Assembly: GCA_031409875.1 (NCBI GenBank)
Contig: JANNYB010000100.1
Span: forward strand, 17,130-81,129
DNA: 64,000 nucleotides
Reading direction: 5' to 3'
Source: CALMEH01 sp031409875
Lineage (GTDB): Bacteria > Acidobacteriota > Blastocatellia > Pyrinomonadales > Pyrinomonadaceae
The translations under genes were made by a program, and so were the position numbers. This document shows positions 41,575-50,023 of the stretch, in pieces (position 1 is the stretch's first letter; each line of letters starts with the position of its first letter). The notes below the pieces were generated by a model. That model searched no databases. It had not been told where the DNA came from and was given only the letters and a program-made list of their open reading frames with translations.

Positions 41575-42807
41575 TTATAAATTTTCTTCCAAACCGATAA
41601 TTTTTCGCTGTTGTTTCAGGTAATAAATTGCGACCAAAACTGCCGCAAACATAATCGCTGCCGCCGTAAAAAAATTGCGTTTTAAGGTGTAATCGTCAAC
41701 TTGATTGAAGGCGTTATTGAGCAAAAATCCGGTCAGCGTCGGCGAAATTGCCCGCGCCAAACTTGCCGCCGATTGCATTACGCCCAAGATTTTTCCTTGC
41801 TCGAATTCTTCGGCGTTTTTTGATGCGAGACTTGTTAGCGCAGGCGACGAAATCGAATTTCCAATCGCAAAACAACCCGCGCCGAGCAATAATCCGATTA
41901 ATCCGTAAGAATCTTTTGACACGAAAGGCACAGCAACAAAACTTAAAACGAGCATCGAACAGCCGATAATTATAAGATTTGCTTCACCGATTTTTTTTGA
42001 CAAAATGCCCAAAAGTCCGCCTTGCATCACGACGGCGAGCAAGCCGACATACGCCAAAACATAGCCTGTTTCTTCGGCGTTATAGCCGAAACTGTGATTT
42101 GTGTAGAGCGGAAAAGCCGTCGTCATCATTGAAAATGCGGTTACGAGCAAAAAATATTCGAGCGTGATGACGGCAAAGCGCGAATCTTTGAATGTTTCGG
42201 CAAGTTCGATGATTCGATTCTTTTTCTCGATGATTTTTTCGCTGAATTTTCTTGATTCGGGCAAGATAAAATAAAGCAAAACTGCATTCGCAAAACACAG
42301 CGCGGCGGCGACGAAAAATGGAACATCGTGTCCGAATTTGCTTAAAATTCCTGCCGAAGCCGGACCTAAAATAAATCCGAGTCCGAAAGCCATTCCGAAA
42401 AGTCCCATTCCTTTGGCGCGGTTTTCGCGTGTCGTGATGTCGGCGATGTAGGCTTGCGCGGTTGAAAGATTTGCGCCCGTAATGCCGCCCAAAATTCGTC
42501 CGGCATAAACCATCAGAAGGCTTCCGGCGAAACCGATTATCAAATATCCGATGCCCGAACCGATGATGCTCAGAAATAAAATCGGACGGCGACCGTATTT
42601 GTCGGAAAGATTGCCTAAAATCGGCGCGAAAATAAACTGCATCCACGAATAAGACGACACCAAAAAACCGATGTCGAGCGGCGATGCGCCAAATTCCTGC
42701 GCGAAAAACGGCAACAGCGGAATAACGATTCCAAAGCCGAGAAGGTCAATAAAAATCGTGATAAAAATTATCAGCAGAGGCTTGGTAAAAAATTTTTCGT
42801 CGCTCAT
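41575..42807 (-). CDS. MFS drug exporter (TetA-like, DHA1)
   Basis: A 410-residue 12-helix exporter. The A-motif LGNLSDKYGRRPILFLSIIG and the motif-C-like GLGFILGPASAGIL are those of proton-driven drug antiporters, closest to tetracycline/DHA1 exporters. A middle cytoplasmic loop is present (ESRKFSEKIIEKKNRIIELA). Substrate unknown, and similarity to TetA does not prove resistance. A palindrome lies just upstream and another just downstream. Confidence 0.9.
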   Translation of the reverse strand: MSDEKFFTKPLLIIFITIFIDLLGFGIVIPLLPFFAQEFGASPLDIGFLVSSYSWMQFIFAPILGNLSDKYGRRPILFLSIIGSGIGYLIIGFAGSLLMVYAGRILGGITGANLSTAQAYIADITTRENRAKGMGLFGMAFGLGFILGPASAGILSKFGHDVPFFVAAALCFANAVLLYFILPESRKFSEKIIEKKNRIIELAETFKDSRFAVITLEYFLLVTAFSMMTTAFPLYTNHSFGYNAEETGYVLAYVGLLAVVMQGGLLGILSKKIGEANLIIIGCSMLVLSFVAVPFVSKDSYGLIGLLLGAGCFAIGNSISSPALTSLASKNAEEFEQGKILGVMQSAASLARAISPTLTGFLLNNAFNQVDDYTLKRNFFTAAAIMFAAVLVAIYYLKQQRKIIGLEENL

Positions 42808-42820
42808 TTTTTTATATTAT

Positions 42821-42952
42821 CAGGGATGAAAGAGATAGAAGGGATAAAAGATTTTTATTATTTTCTTTTCGCAAATGTGGCGTGTTTTTCTGAACGCCGC
42901 AGCAAAAATAACGCCTTAAATTTTTTTATCCCTTTCATCCCTTTCATCTCTG
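42821..42952. repeat. Palindrome with GGGATGAAA-type arms, left of GxxExxY
   Basis: CAGGGATGAAAGAGATAGAA faces TTTTATCCCTTTCATCCCTT and TCATCTCTG across about 75 nt; the loop has its own smaller pair (GGCGT with ACGCC). Its right arm overlaps the last codons of the GxxExxY gene (HQQR). Confidence 0.85.
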
Positions 42953-43324
42953 TTGATGAAACCGATTATCGTAGCGTCGGTGTTCAACTTTGGTATTGCC
43001 GAAGTTTATGAGTAAGCCGACTTGCAGATTTGACGCTTTCAGGTAATTCAGTAATTGTGCCGTATGCGCGTTGATTAGGGAAGTTACGGCTTTGAGTTCG
43101 AGGATTATTTTGCCTTCAACGATAACATCAGCGTAAAACGTGCCAACCTTTTCGCCGCGAAAAAAGACATTTATTTCAACCTGTCTTTGGGCTTCCAAAC
43201 CTTTCTGGTGCAAAGCAACCATCAAGGATTTTTCATAAACTTCCTCGCTAAAACCAATACCTAACTCGTTGCTTACCTCAAAACAACACCCCAAAATCTC
43301 TCTCGTCAAATCTTCAAATATCAT
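42944..43324 (-). CDS. GxxExxY protein (PD-(D/E)XK-like family)
   Basis: A 126-residue member of the GxxExxY family: LGIGFSEEVYEKSLMVALHQ contains the name motif G-x2-E-x2-Y, and DVIVEGKIILELKAV is the D...ExK nuclease-like core. The family is widespread and patchy, sometimes within 23S rRNA insertions; its activity is not settled. The C-terminal residues (FHQQR) are translated from a repeat, and palindromes of one repeat type lie on both sides (42821-42952 and 43340-43479), suggesting gene plus repeats form a mobile cassette. Confidence 0.88.
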   Translation of the reverse strand: MIFEDLTREILGCCFEVSNELGIGFSEEVYEKSLMVALHQKGLEAQRQVEINVFFRGEKVGTFYADVIVEGKIILELKAVTSLINAHTAQLLNYLKASNLQVGLLINFGNTKVEHRRYDNRFHQQR

Positions 43325-43339
43325 ATTTTTTCTATTAAC

Positions 43340-43479
43340 AGGGATAAAATGTATGAAAGGGATGGAAGAATATTTTTTTGCTTTTCTACTATCGAAATTT
43401 TCTAATCAAATACGAATCTGCAAAGATATAAATCCCGAATTTATAATGTTTCATCCCTTTCATCCCTTTCATCCCTGTC
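43340..43479. repeat. Palindrome with 10-nt CATCCCTTT-type arms, right of GxxExxY
   Basis: ACAGGGATAAAATGTATGAA and AGGGATGGAAGA face three CATCCCTTT units ending CATCCCTGT, across a 77-nt AT-rich loop. Outer ends (ACAGGGAT/ATCCCTGT) match those of the palindrome on the other side of the gene. Confidence 0.88.
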
Positions 43480-43563
43480 AAACGAAATTTTAGCAAATTA
43501 TAGTTTCGTAGTAGAATCTAACTGAAGAAGAAAATAACATCTTTAATGGAGTTTCCCAAAGTT

Positions 43564-45405
43564 ATGCGAAAAGCACAAAATATAAAAATTCTTTCAATTT
43601 TAATCTTAGCCCTAATTTTTTCTATGTATCAAGAAACACAGGCGCAACGCAAAAAGCCGAATACGAAGACACAAATGACGGAAGTCAAACCTGTTCCGCC
43701 CGAAATTAGTTTTACGGTTTCGATGTCGAAGCCTTTTACGCATTTGCTCGAAGTCGAAATGCGCGTCAAATGGGCGCAGATGCCGGAAAAAACCGAATTG
43801 AAATTGCCGGTTTGGACACCGGGAAGTTATCTGATTCGTGAATATGCGCGGCACGTTCAAAATTTTTCGGTTACGGATGCTAACGGAAATGCGCTTGCGT
43901 GGCAGAAAATCAATAAAAATACTTGGCAGATTGATAGCAAAGGCAAACAGGAAATTGTTGCGAAATATAATGTTTATGCGAATGAACTAACCGTTCGCAC
44001 GAATGAATTAAACGACAAACACGCATTTTTTACGCCTGCCGCACTTTTGATGTTTGTCAAAGATAATTTGAAAGTTGCTTCGACCGTGAAAGTTAATCCT
44101 TACGCAAATTGGAAGGTTGCCACAGGCTTGCCGACAGTTTCGGAAAATACTTTTCGCGCCGAAAATTTCGATGTTTTGTATGATTCGCCGTTTGAAATTT
44201 CGGATTATAAGGAAATAAAATTTACCGTTCAAGGCAAACCGCATCGCTTTGTCGTAACCGGAGAAGGCAATTATGATTTGCCGAAAATTGCCAAAGATAC
44301 AACCAAAATCATCGAAGAAGCCTTTAAAATGTTCGGCGAATTACCGTATGAAAATTATCTTTTTATTTTGAACACACGCGGCGGCGGCGGGCTTGAACAT
44401 TTAAATTCAACTGCTCTGCAATGGAATAAAAACGGTTTTTCGGGCGGCGGACACACGAATTTTCTCGGACTTGTCGCGCACGAATATTTTCATCTGTGGA
44501 ACGTCAAACGCATTCGTCCCGACGCGCTCGGACCGTTTGATTATGAAAACGAAAATTATACGAAATTGCTTTGGGTAGCGGAAGGCGGCACGGAATATTA
44601 CTCGAATGTTTTGCTCCAACGCGCCGGATTTGTTGACGATTCAGATTTTCTTTCAGCTCGCGCCGGAGGTTTTCAAGCCTTGCAAAATCTGCCCGGACGT
44701 TTTGAAACTTCGGTCGAGGAAGCGAGTTTTGACGCTTGGATAAAACAATATCGTCCTGACGAAAATTCGCTGAACAATCAAATTTCGTATTATGACAAAG
44801 GCGAAATCGTCAACTTTTTGCTTGATTTCAAAATCCGCACCGATTCAAACGGCGCGAAATCTTTGGACGACGTGATGCGCTATCTTTACACGGAATTTTT
44901 CAAAAAAGGCAAAAATTACACGCCGACGGATTTTCAAAAAATTGCCGAAATGATGGCTGGAAAACCTTTGGACGATTTTTTTGCAAAATACGTTCGCGGG
45001 CGCGAAGACATTGATTACAATTCGATTTTGAGCGGTTTCGGATTAAAACTCGAAACAGGTTCGGGCAAACAGACGGCTTATCTCGGCGCAACAACGGCGG
45101 ACGTGAACGGAAAATTAATCGTCCGCGCCGTTGCCGCCGGAACGCCCGCTTTCGAGCAAGGTTTGAACACCAACGACGAAATTGTCGCGGTTGACGGACA
45201 ACGCGCAAATCAGACGTTTCTGCAAGGTTTGATTGCTCAAAAGAAACCGAATGACAAGATTAAATTAACTATTTTCCGCTTCGATGAAATGCGCGAAATC
45301 GAAATCACGCTCGGCGGACGAATTCCGCCAAGTTATAACATAATGCGAATGGAAAACGCGACAGAAGACCAAAAACGTCTGTATAGTCAGTATTTTGGTT
45401 TATAA
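43564..45405 (+). CDS. M61-family metallopeptidase with PDZ domain
   Basis: A 613-residue exported aminopeptidase-like protein. The signal is IKILSILILALIFSMYQETQ with cleavage near QAQ. An N-terminal beta domain (about 45-220) is followed by the catalytic domain with HEYFH (306-310) and downstream Glu in WVAEGGTEYYSNV, and a PDZ domain near the end (AVAAGTPAFEQGLNTNDEIV). Relatives are glycyl aminopeptidases acting in the periplasm. ATG 43564 gives the better signal peptide than 43546. Confidence 0.92.
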   Translation: MRKAQNIKILSILILALIFSMYQETQAQRKKPNTKTQMTEVKPVPPEISFTVSMSKPFTHLLEVEMRVKWAQMPEKTELKLPVWTPGSYLIREYARHVQNFSVTDANGNALAWQKINKNTWQIDSKGKQEIVAKYNVYANELTVRTNELNDKHAFFTPAALLMFVKDNLKVASTVKVNPYANWKVATGLPTVSENTFRAENFDVLYDSPFEISDYKEIKFTVQGKPHRFVVTGEGNYDLPKIAKDTTKIIEEAFKMFGELPYENYLFILNTRGGGGLEHLNSTALQWNKNGFSGGGHTNFLGLVAHEYFHLWNVKRIRPDALGPFDYENENYTKLLWVAEGGTEYYSNVLLQRAGFVDDSDFLSARAGGFQALQNLPGRFETSVEEASFDAWIKQYRPDENSLNNQISYYDKGEIVNFLLDFKIRTDSNGAKSLDDVMRYLYTEFFKKGKNYTPTDFQKIAEMMAGKPLDDFFAKYVRGREDIDYNSILSGFGLKLETGSGKQTAYLGATTADVNGKLIVRAVAAGTPAFEQGLNTNDEIVAVDGQRANQTFLQGLIAQKKPNDKIKLTIFRFDEMREIEITLGGRIPPSYNIMRMENATEDQKRLYSQYFGL

Positions 45406-45406
45406 A

Positions 45407-45547
45407 GTTTTGAGTCCCGCCTTTAGGCGGCTAAACCGCCAGCGAAGCGTATGCGTTTTCGCTTTGATTAAAATTCAAGGTTAAGCAGTGTAAAGCAAAC
45501 GCTCCGCTTCGCTTGCGTTTGCGCCGCCTAAAGGCGGGACTCAAAAC
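45407..45547. repeat. Palindrome of the AGCGAAGCG class
   Basis: GTTTTGAGTCCCGCCTTTAG at one end and its near complement CTAAAGGCGGGACTCAAAAC at the other. The middle carries CCGCCAGCGAAGCG on the left and CGCTTCGCTTGCG on the right. It fills the gap between two co-directional genes. Confidence 0.88.
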
Positions 45548-45553
45548 AGTTTA

Positions 45554-46894
45554 ATGAAAATGCAAATTCTTAAATTATTAGCTTTCGTCAGCCTTATTTT
45601 TCTGGCGGCGTGTCCGAAAAGCGGCACAAATACGCCGTCAAATTCGGCGACGGATTTGAACAATATTCAAGCAGTTCGATTTAATTACCGTTTCGAGCCG
45701 GACGTTCCGCCGCCGACTATTCCCGAAATTCCGGCAGACGAATTGAATCCGGCGGTGCAGACTGATTTTTCGACAAATCGTTTGGACGAAATTTTAGTAA
45801 AAACTTTAGTTTCGCCTGATAAACAAAGGATTTTGACGATTTATCGGCGTTCGGGCGATACGGAATACGAATTTCGGCTCGATATGTATGCGGCGGACGG
45901 GCGCATTTTGCGAAAAGTTACTTACGACGGAATGGCGATTCTTTATCCGGGCGCGATTACTTGGTCGCCTGATTCAAAATCGGTTGCGTTTATGGCAAAA
46001 GTTCGCGGCGCGGTAATGCCGACACCTGCCGCAAATTCAAATTCGGCAAATTCTGCTTCAAATACGAATGCGAAAGTTAATGCAAATGCGAACACGAATA
46101 CGAATGCGAACACGAATACGAATGCAAATGTCGAACAAACGCCTGCGCCGACAGGCGTTGAAACGCCGCCCGTTGAAGGCGCGAAAGCCGTTTTGACTTT
46201 GCGAACCGAGCAGATTTACATTTGCGGCGCGGACGGCGAAGACGTGAAATTGCTCACGCAAAAAGAAGGTTTGATTTATTTTTATTTCGTCTGGTCGCCC
46301 GATTCGACAATGCTTGTCGCGCTTGCCGCAACTTATCAGGAATGGCAAGTAATGCAGTTTCGCGCCAAACAAAACGGCGATTTTTTCTTGCCGTTCGGCA
46401 GACCACGCTTGATTGAAAAGAACGGACGCGAACGACTTCTTGACGATTATCCGACAAATACTTATCCGGTTTGGTCGCCCGATTCGATGAAAATCGCCGT
46501 CGCTTACGACAAAACGATAAAAGTCTATGACGCGCTCGGCACACAGCCGACGCAAGCTGCGATTCCGCTCCAAAATCCGTTGCTTTTATCGTCAAAAACG
46601 CACAAAGACAATGTTGCGCGGCAAGAACAAAGCAACATTAACGGCACACCCGCGAATGTCGAAACGAACACGAACACGAACGCCAACGCCGTCGTCAGCA
46701 CCGAAATTGACGAAGACGCAAAGGTTTGGTTCAATCCGATTGTTGATTTGAAATGGACTGAACCGAATATGCTTTATCTGCAAACCGGCTATCAAAAATT
46801 GTTTGAAAATCCGGCAAACAACGTGAGGAGTTATTTCCGCTGGCATCGTTTGATTTTTTCTCCGCAAGCGATTCCGACTACAAACCAAAAATAA
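45554..46894 (+). CDS. PD40/TolB-like propeller lipoprotein with Asn-Thr-Ala linkers
   Basis: A 446-residue lipoprotein (signal LLAFVSLIFLAAC). Three PD40-type repeats are visible: ITWSPDSKSVAFMAK, FVWSPDSTMLVALAA and YPVWSPDSMKIAVAYD, part of a beta-propeller. Two low-complexity linkers rich in Asn, Thr and Ala (46060-46130 and 46660-46700) interrupt the fold; such linkers are common in secreted Blastocatellia proteins and are hydrophilic spacers. It ends 4 nt before the DinB start. The function is probably protein or ligand binding at the cell surface. Confidence 0.82.
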   Translation: MKMQILKLLAFVSLIFLAACPKSGTNTPSNSATDLNNIQAVRFNYRFEPDVPPPTIPEIPADELNPAVQTDFSTNRLDEILVKTLVSPDKQRILTIYRRSGDTEYEFRLDMYAADGRILRKVTYDGMAILYPGAITWSPDSKSVAFMAKVRGAVMPTPAANSNSANSASNTNAKVNANANTNTNANTNTNANVEQTPAPTGVETPPVEGAKAVLTLRTEQIYICGADGEDVKLLTQKEGLIYFYFVWSPDSTMLVALAATYQEWQVMQFRAKQNGDFFLPFGRPRLIEKNGRERLLDDYPTNTYPVWSPDSMKIAVAYDKTIKVYDALGTQPTQAAIPLQNPLLLSSKTHKDNVARQEQSNINGTPANVETNTNTNANAVVSTEIDEDAKVWFNPIVDLKWTEPNMLYLQTGYQKLFENPANNVRSYFRWHRLIFSPQAIPTTNQK

Positions 46895-46898
46895 AACT

Positions 46899-47429
46899 AT
46901 GAACTATCAAAACATATCCGAAATCTATGCGGCAAACGATAAAATCCGCGAAAATTTAAAAGCAACGGTTGGAAATCTGACCAACGAACAGAAAAATCTG
47001 CTTGCCGAAAAAGGCGATTGGACGATTGAAAATATTGTCGAACACATCGCCATCGTGCAGGACGGAATGATGCGAATTTCCGCGAAACTTTTGAACGAAG
47101 CGAAAGCCAAAGGCGCAACGGCAGGCGGCGAAGCAAAAATCTCCGGCGATTTTTTGCAAAAAGCTGGGGAGAGTCAAACTTTGAAATTTGACGCACCTGA
47201 CCGCGTTCGCCCTTCGGGAACACAAACGATCTCCGAATCTTTTGTAAAATTAGACGAAACCCGTGCGAAATTGGAAGAACTTCGTCCGATGTTTGAATCG
47301 GTCGAATGTGCGGATTTCAAATTCCCGCATCCGTTTTTCGGCGATTTGACCGCGCACGATTGGCTCGCGCTCGTCGGCGGACACGAGTTTCGACACATCA
47401 AGCAGATTGAAACAATCTTAAAGGGATGA
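46899..47429 (+). CDS. DinB-family metal-binding protein
   Basis: A 176-residue four-helix protein of the DinB/YfiT superfamily. The metal triad is recognisable as His in IVEHIAIV and two in GGHEFRHIKQIE. Members include thiol transferases using bacillithiol or mycothiol, and others of unknown role. It follows the propeller lipoprotein by 4 nt. The stop codon TGA is the end of the first GGGATGA unit of the repeat that follows. Confidence 0.85.
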   Translation: MNYQNISEIYAANDKIRENLKATVGNLTNEQKNLLAEKGDWTIENIVEHIAIVQDGMMRISAKLLNEAKAKGATAGGEAKISGDFLQKAGESQTLKFDAPDRVRPSGTQTISESFVKLDETRAKLEELRPMFESVECADFKFPHPFFGDLTAHDWLALVGGHEFRHIKQIETILKG

Positions 47430-47483
47430 GGGATAAGGGATAAGGGCTGAATATGATTTGGATTTATTCATCACTCATCCCTC
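47422..47483. repeat. Palindrome with GGGATGA-type arms
   Basis: GGGATGAGGGATAAGGGATA on the left faces TATTCATCACTCATCCCTC on the right. It is a relative of the palindrome at 24765 and starts within the last codons of the DinB gene. Confidence 0.8.
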
Positions 47484-47525
47484 AAAAAAAAAGCCTTAAC
47501 TGCGAGGAGGGCAAGCAGTTAAGGC
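47484..47525 (-). terminator. Rho-independent terminator, minus strand
   Basis: GCCTTAACTGC (47493-47503) pairs with GCAGTTAAGGC (47515-47525); the run of nine A to the left is the U-tract when read on the minus strand. It probably ends the FG-GAP gene transcript. Confidence 0.85.
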
Positions 47526-47613
47526 GAACATTCAAGCGATAGCTTCTTTACTGTTACATAAATTTCAGAAGCAATTCTTGGATGTTTTGTTTTTTATTGA
47601 CGTTGCTTTTTTC

Positions 47614-47752
47614 GTTCTGAGTTCCAACTTTAGTTGGCGGCAACCGTGAGCGAAGCGAAAGGTTGTCTCTGTGCTGATTAAGTTGAGTTTTAATTAACGC
47701 AAAACCGCTTCGCTTCGCTGGCGGTTAGCCAACTGAAGTTGGAACTCAGAAC
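47614..47752. repeat. Palindrome of the AGCGAAGCG class
   Basis: GTTCTGAGTTCCAACTTTAG and its complement form the ends; the right half contains CGCTTCGCTGGCGGTTAGCC. It ends exactly at the stop codon of the FG-GAP gene (47753). Together with 47526-47613 this fills a 320-bp gap holding no gene. Confidence 0.88.
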
Positions 47753-49834
47753 TTATTGGGCAATCGTCGGAATATCGCCGTTCAAACCGAATTGACGATA
47801 TTCAAAAGTATTGTCAACACTTCGCCAGATATACCAAACGCCGGTCGAAGGTCGGAAAATTCCGATGTCGGTTTTCGTGTCGCCGTCGTAATTTCCGGCA
47901 ACCGGAACGTCGCCGTTCAAACCGAATTGACGAATGTCGAAATTGTTATCCGAACTGCGCCAAATATACCAAACGCCGGTTGAAGGTCGCCAAACAGAAA
48001 TGTCTTTGCGTCCGTCGCCGTCGAAATCGCCGTTGATTGGAATGTCGCCGTTTGAACCGAATTGGACGATTCCAATCGCGCCGTTTGAACTTCTAATCCA
48101 ATACCAAACTCCGGTTGAAGGTCGGAAAACCGCCACATCATCGCGTCCGTCGCCGTCAATATCGGTGGCAATCGGTTTGTCGCCGTTTGAACCGAATTGG
48201 ACGATGATAAAGCCTGTGCCGTTACTTTTTTGGACATACCAAACGCCGGTTGAAGGTCGGAAAACCGCGACATCATTGCGTCCGTCGCCGTCAAAATCGC
48301 CGCGCACCGGAATATCGGTTGAAAGTCCGAATTGCGTTGCACTAATTCCACCGTCCGAACTTCTTTTGATTTCCCAAACGCCGCTTCCGTTGACGTTTCT
48401 GAAGACTGCCGAATCCGTGCGTCCGTCACCGTCGTAATCAGCCGAAACCGGAATATCACTTGCAGAACCGAAATTTTGCGCCGTAAATCCTGCGCTGTTT
48501 TGCGAATACCAAGTTCCTGTCGAAGGACGATAAACTGCAAAATCATTACTTCCGTCGCCGTCAAAATCGCTTCGGTTTGAATGTTGCGTAAATGTTCCGC
48601 CGACTTCGCCGTTCGGATTATTTGCGCTTGTAATTACTGCAAACCAAAGACCGGAACGAAGCTGTTGAACTTGCACCGGCGTAACATTTATCGTTGCCGT
48701 TGCAAGGTTTCCGTTCGTTCCGCCGATTGTCGGGAAACTATGAACGATTGCTGATGTGCCGACAGTTGTTTCAATTCTCGCGCCCGTTTGTGCGCTCGAA
48801 AGATTGTGAAATTCAGCCGTCAAAGTTGCTTGCGTTTCCGTTGCGTTCAAAAAGACTTTGAATTCCGCATTCGCATTTGTTGCAATCGGTGGATTGATTC
48901 CGCTTCCGGTTGGATGCGTTTCAAAATATCTGCCTTGGCTCGGTGAAGGCGAAGGACTCGGCGTAATTCCCGGCGAAGGTGAAGGTGTTGGCGTTGCGCC
49001 GCCGAATGTTCCGGCGAGAATTTGTGTTGCGCCGTTACGAATCGAAATTGTTGAACCGACAATTACATTCGGCACATTTTGTCCGTTATCCGAACGCAAA
49101 CGAAGTCTGCCTTCACCGCCGCTTTCCAAAATTAAATTCCCGACCGATGCGCCATCAACCAAAACATTTAGCGCAGTTCCGCTCGGCAGACTAACTTGAT
49201 AAACGCGAATTTCCAACTCACGCCGACTGCTGTGCAATTCGTATTGTGCAAAACCACGCGGCAAAACTCCATTAACCGTCGCGCCCGTCAAACCTGCAAA
49301 CAAATCGCCCGAATTCGGCGAACTCGAAGGACTCGGACTTGGCGAACCTGTTGGTGAAATGCTTGGTGAAACGCTCGGCGAAGGTGTCGGATTCGGTCCG
49401 CCGCCATTCAAAACGCCGTTGACCAAAATTGTTGCGCCGTTTCTGACTTCAACCGTCGAACCGTCATTTGTTACAGGAACGGTTTGACCGTCTTCCGTGC
49501 GTAATTTCAATTTTGCTTTTTGCAAATTCACAGGCATTTGCCCGACCGAATTGCCATCAACAAAAAAGTTCAAAACCGTTCCATTTGCTAGATTTACGTC
49601 TTCGATTTCAATTTCAAGTTCGCGGTTTCCATTCGCATAAAGTTGATATTCAGCCGCGCCGTGCGGATTAACGCTGCCTGTCGGCGAAACTAAATTCGCG
49701 GTTCTGACAAGAATCGGAATGCCGCCCGCCGAAACTTTTTCCTGCATCAAAAACGGCACTGCTATCCAAGCAAATACCGCGACAAATACTAATGCAATTT
49801 TCCACATCTGCCAATTTTTTCTATTCTTTTTCAT
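47753..49834 (-). CDS. Secreted FG-GAP/VCBS-repeat protein with CHRD domain
   Basis: A 693-residue surface protein. After a signal peptide (MWKIALVFVAVFAWIAVPFL) come two small beta domains (about 40-140, 175-280) each followed by a Pro/Ser/Thr linker (NPTPSPSVSPSISPTGSPSP and a similar one), then a CHRD-type domain (about 305-420, TLTAEFHNLSSAQTG). The C-terminal part is six to seven repeats of about 46-48 residues with DFDGDGRNDVAVFRPSTGVW, the calcium-binding integrin-like FG-GAP pattern. Likely cell-surface adhesion or matrix binding. The tandem repeat makes length variation by recombination likely. Confidence 0.85.
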   Translation of the reverse strand: MKKNRKNWQMWKIALVFVAVFAWIAVPFLMQEKVSAGGIPILVRTANLVSPTGSVNPHGAAEYQLYANGNRELEIEIEDVNLANGTVLNFFVDGNSVGQMPVNLQKAKLKLRTEDGQTVPVTNDGSTVEVRNGATILVNGVLNGGGPNPTPSPSVSPSISPTGSPSPSPSSSPNSGDLFAGLTGATVNGVLPRGFAQYELHSSRRELEIRVYQVSLPSGTALNVLVDGASVGNLILESGGEGRLRLRSDNGQNVPNVIVGSTISIRNGATQILAGTFGGATPTPSPSPGITPSPSPSPSQGRYFETHPTGSGINPPIATNANAEFKVFLNATETQATLTAEFHNLSSAQTGARIETTVGTSAIVHSFPTIGGTNGNLATATINVTPVQVQQLRSGLWFAVITSANNPNGEVGGTFTQHSNRSDFDGDGSNDFAVYRPSTGTWYSQNSAGFTAQNFGSASDIPVSADYDGDGRTDSAVFRNVNGSGVWEIKRSSDGGISATQFGLSTDIPVRGDFDGDGRNDVAVFRPSTGVWYVQKSNGTGFIIVQFGSNGDKPIATDIDGDGRDDVAVFRPSTGVWYWIRSSNGAIGIVQFGSNGDIPINGDFDGDGRKDISVWRPSTGVWYIWRSSDNNFDIRQFGLNGDVPVAGNYDGDTKTDIGIFRPSTGVWYIWRSVDNTFEYRQFGLNGDIPTIAQ

Positions 49835-50023
49835 TATTTTGTTTCCTTCCTATTTATTTCGTTTTTCGTATCCGCATCTGTAAAAAATTTGCCCAATATA
49901 TGCGGCTTTCATACGAACAGTGCGGAAACTTTATCGAAAAAGACAGATGTCGTAAAAATTTTGCAAAAAAAGCCAACCTGTTTTCAGATTGGCTTTTAAG
50001 TTATTTTATGAGCGCGATTTTTA

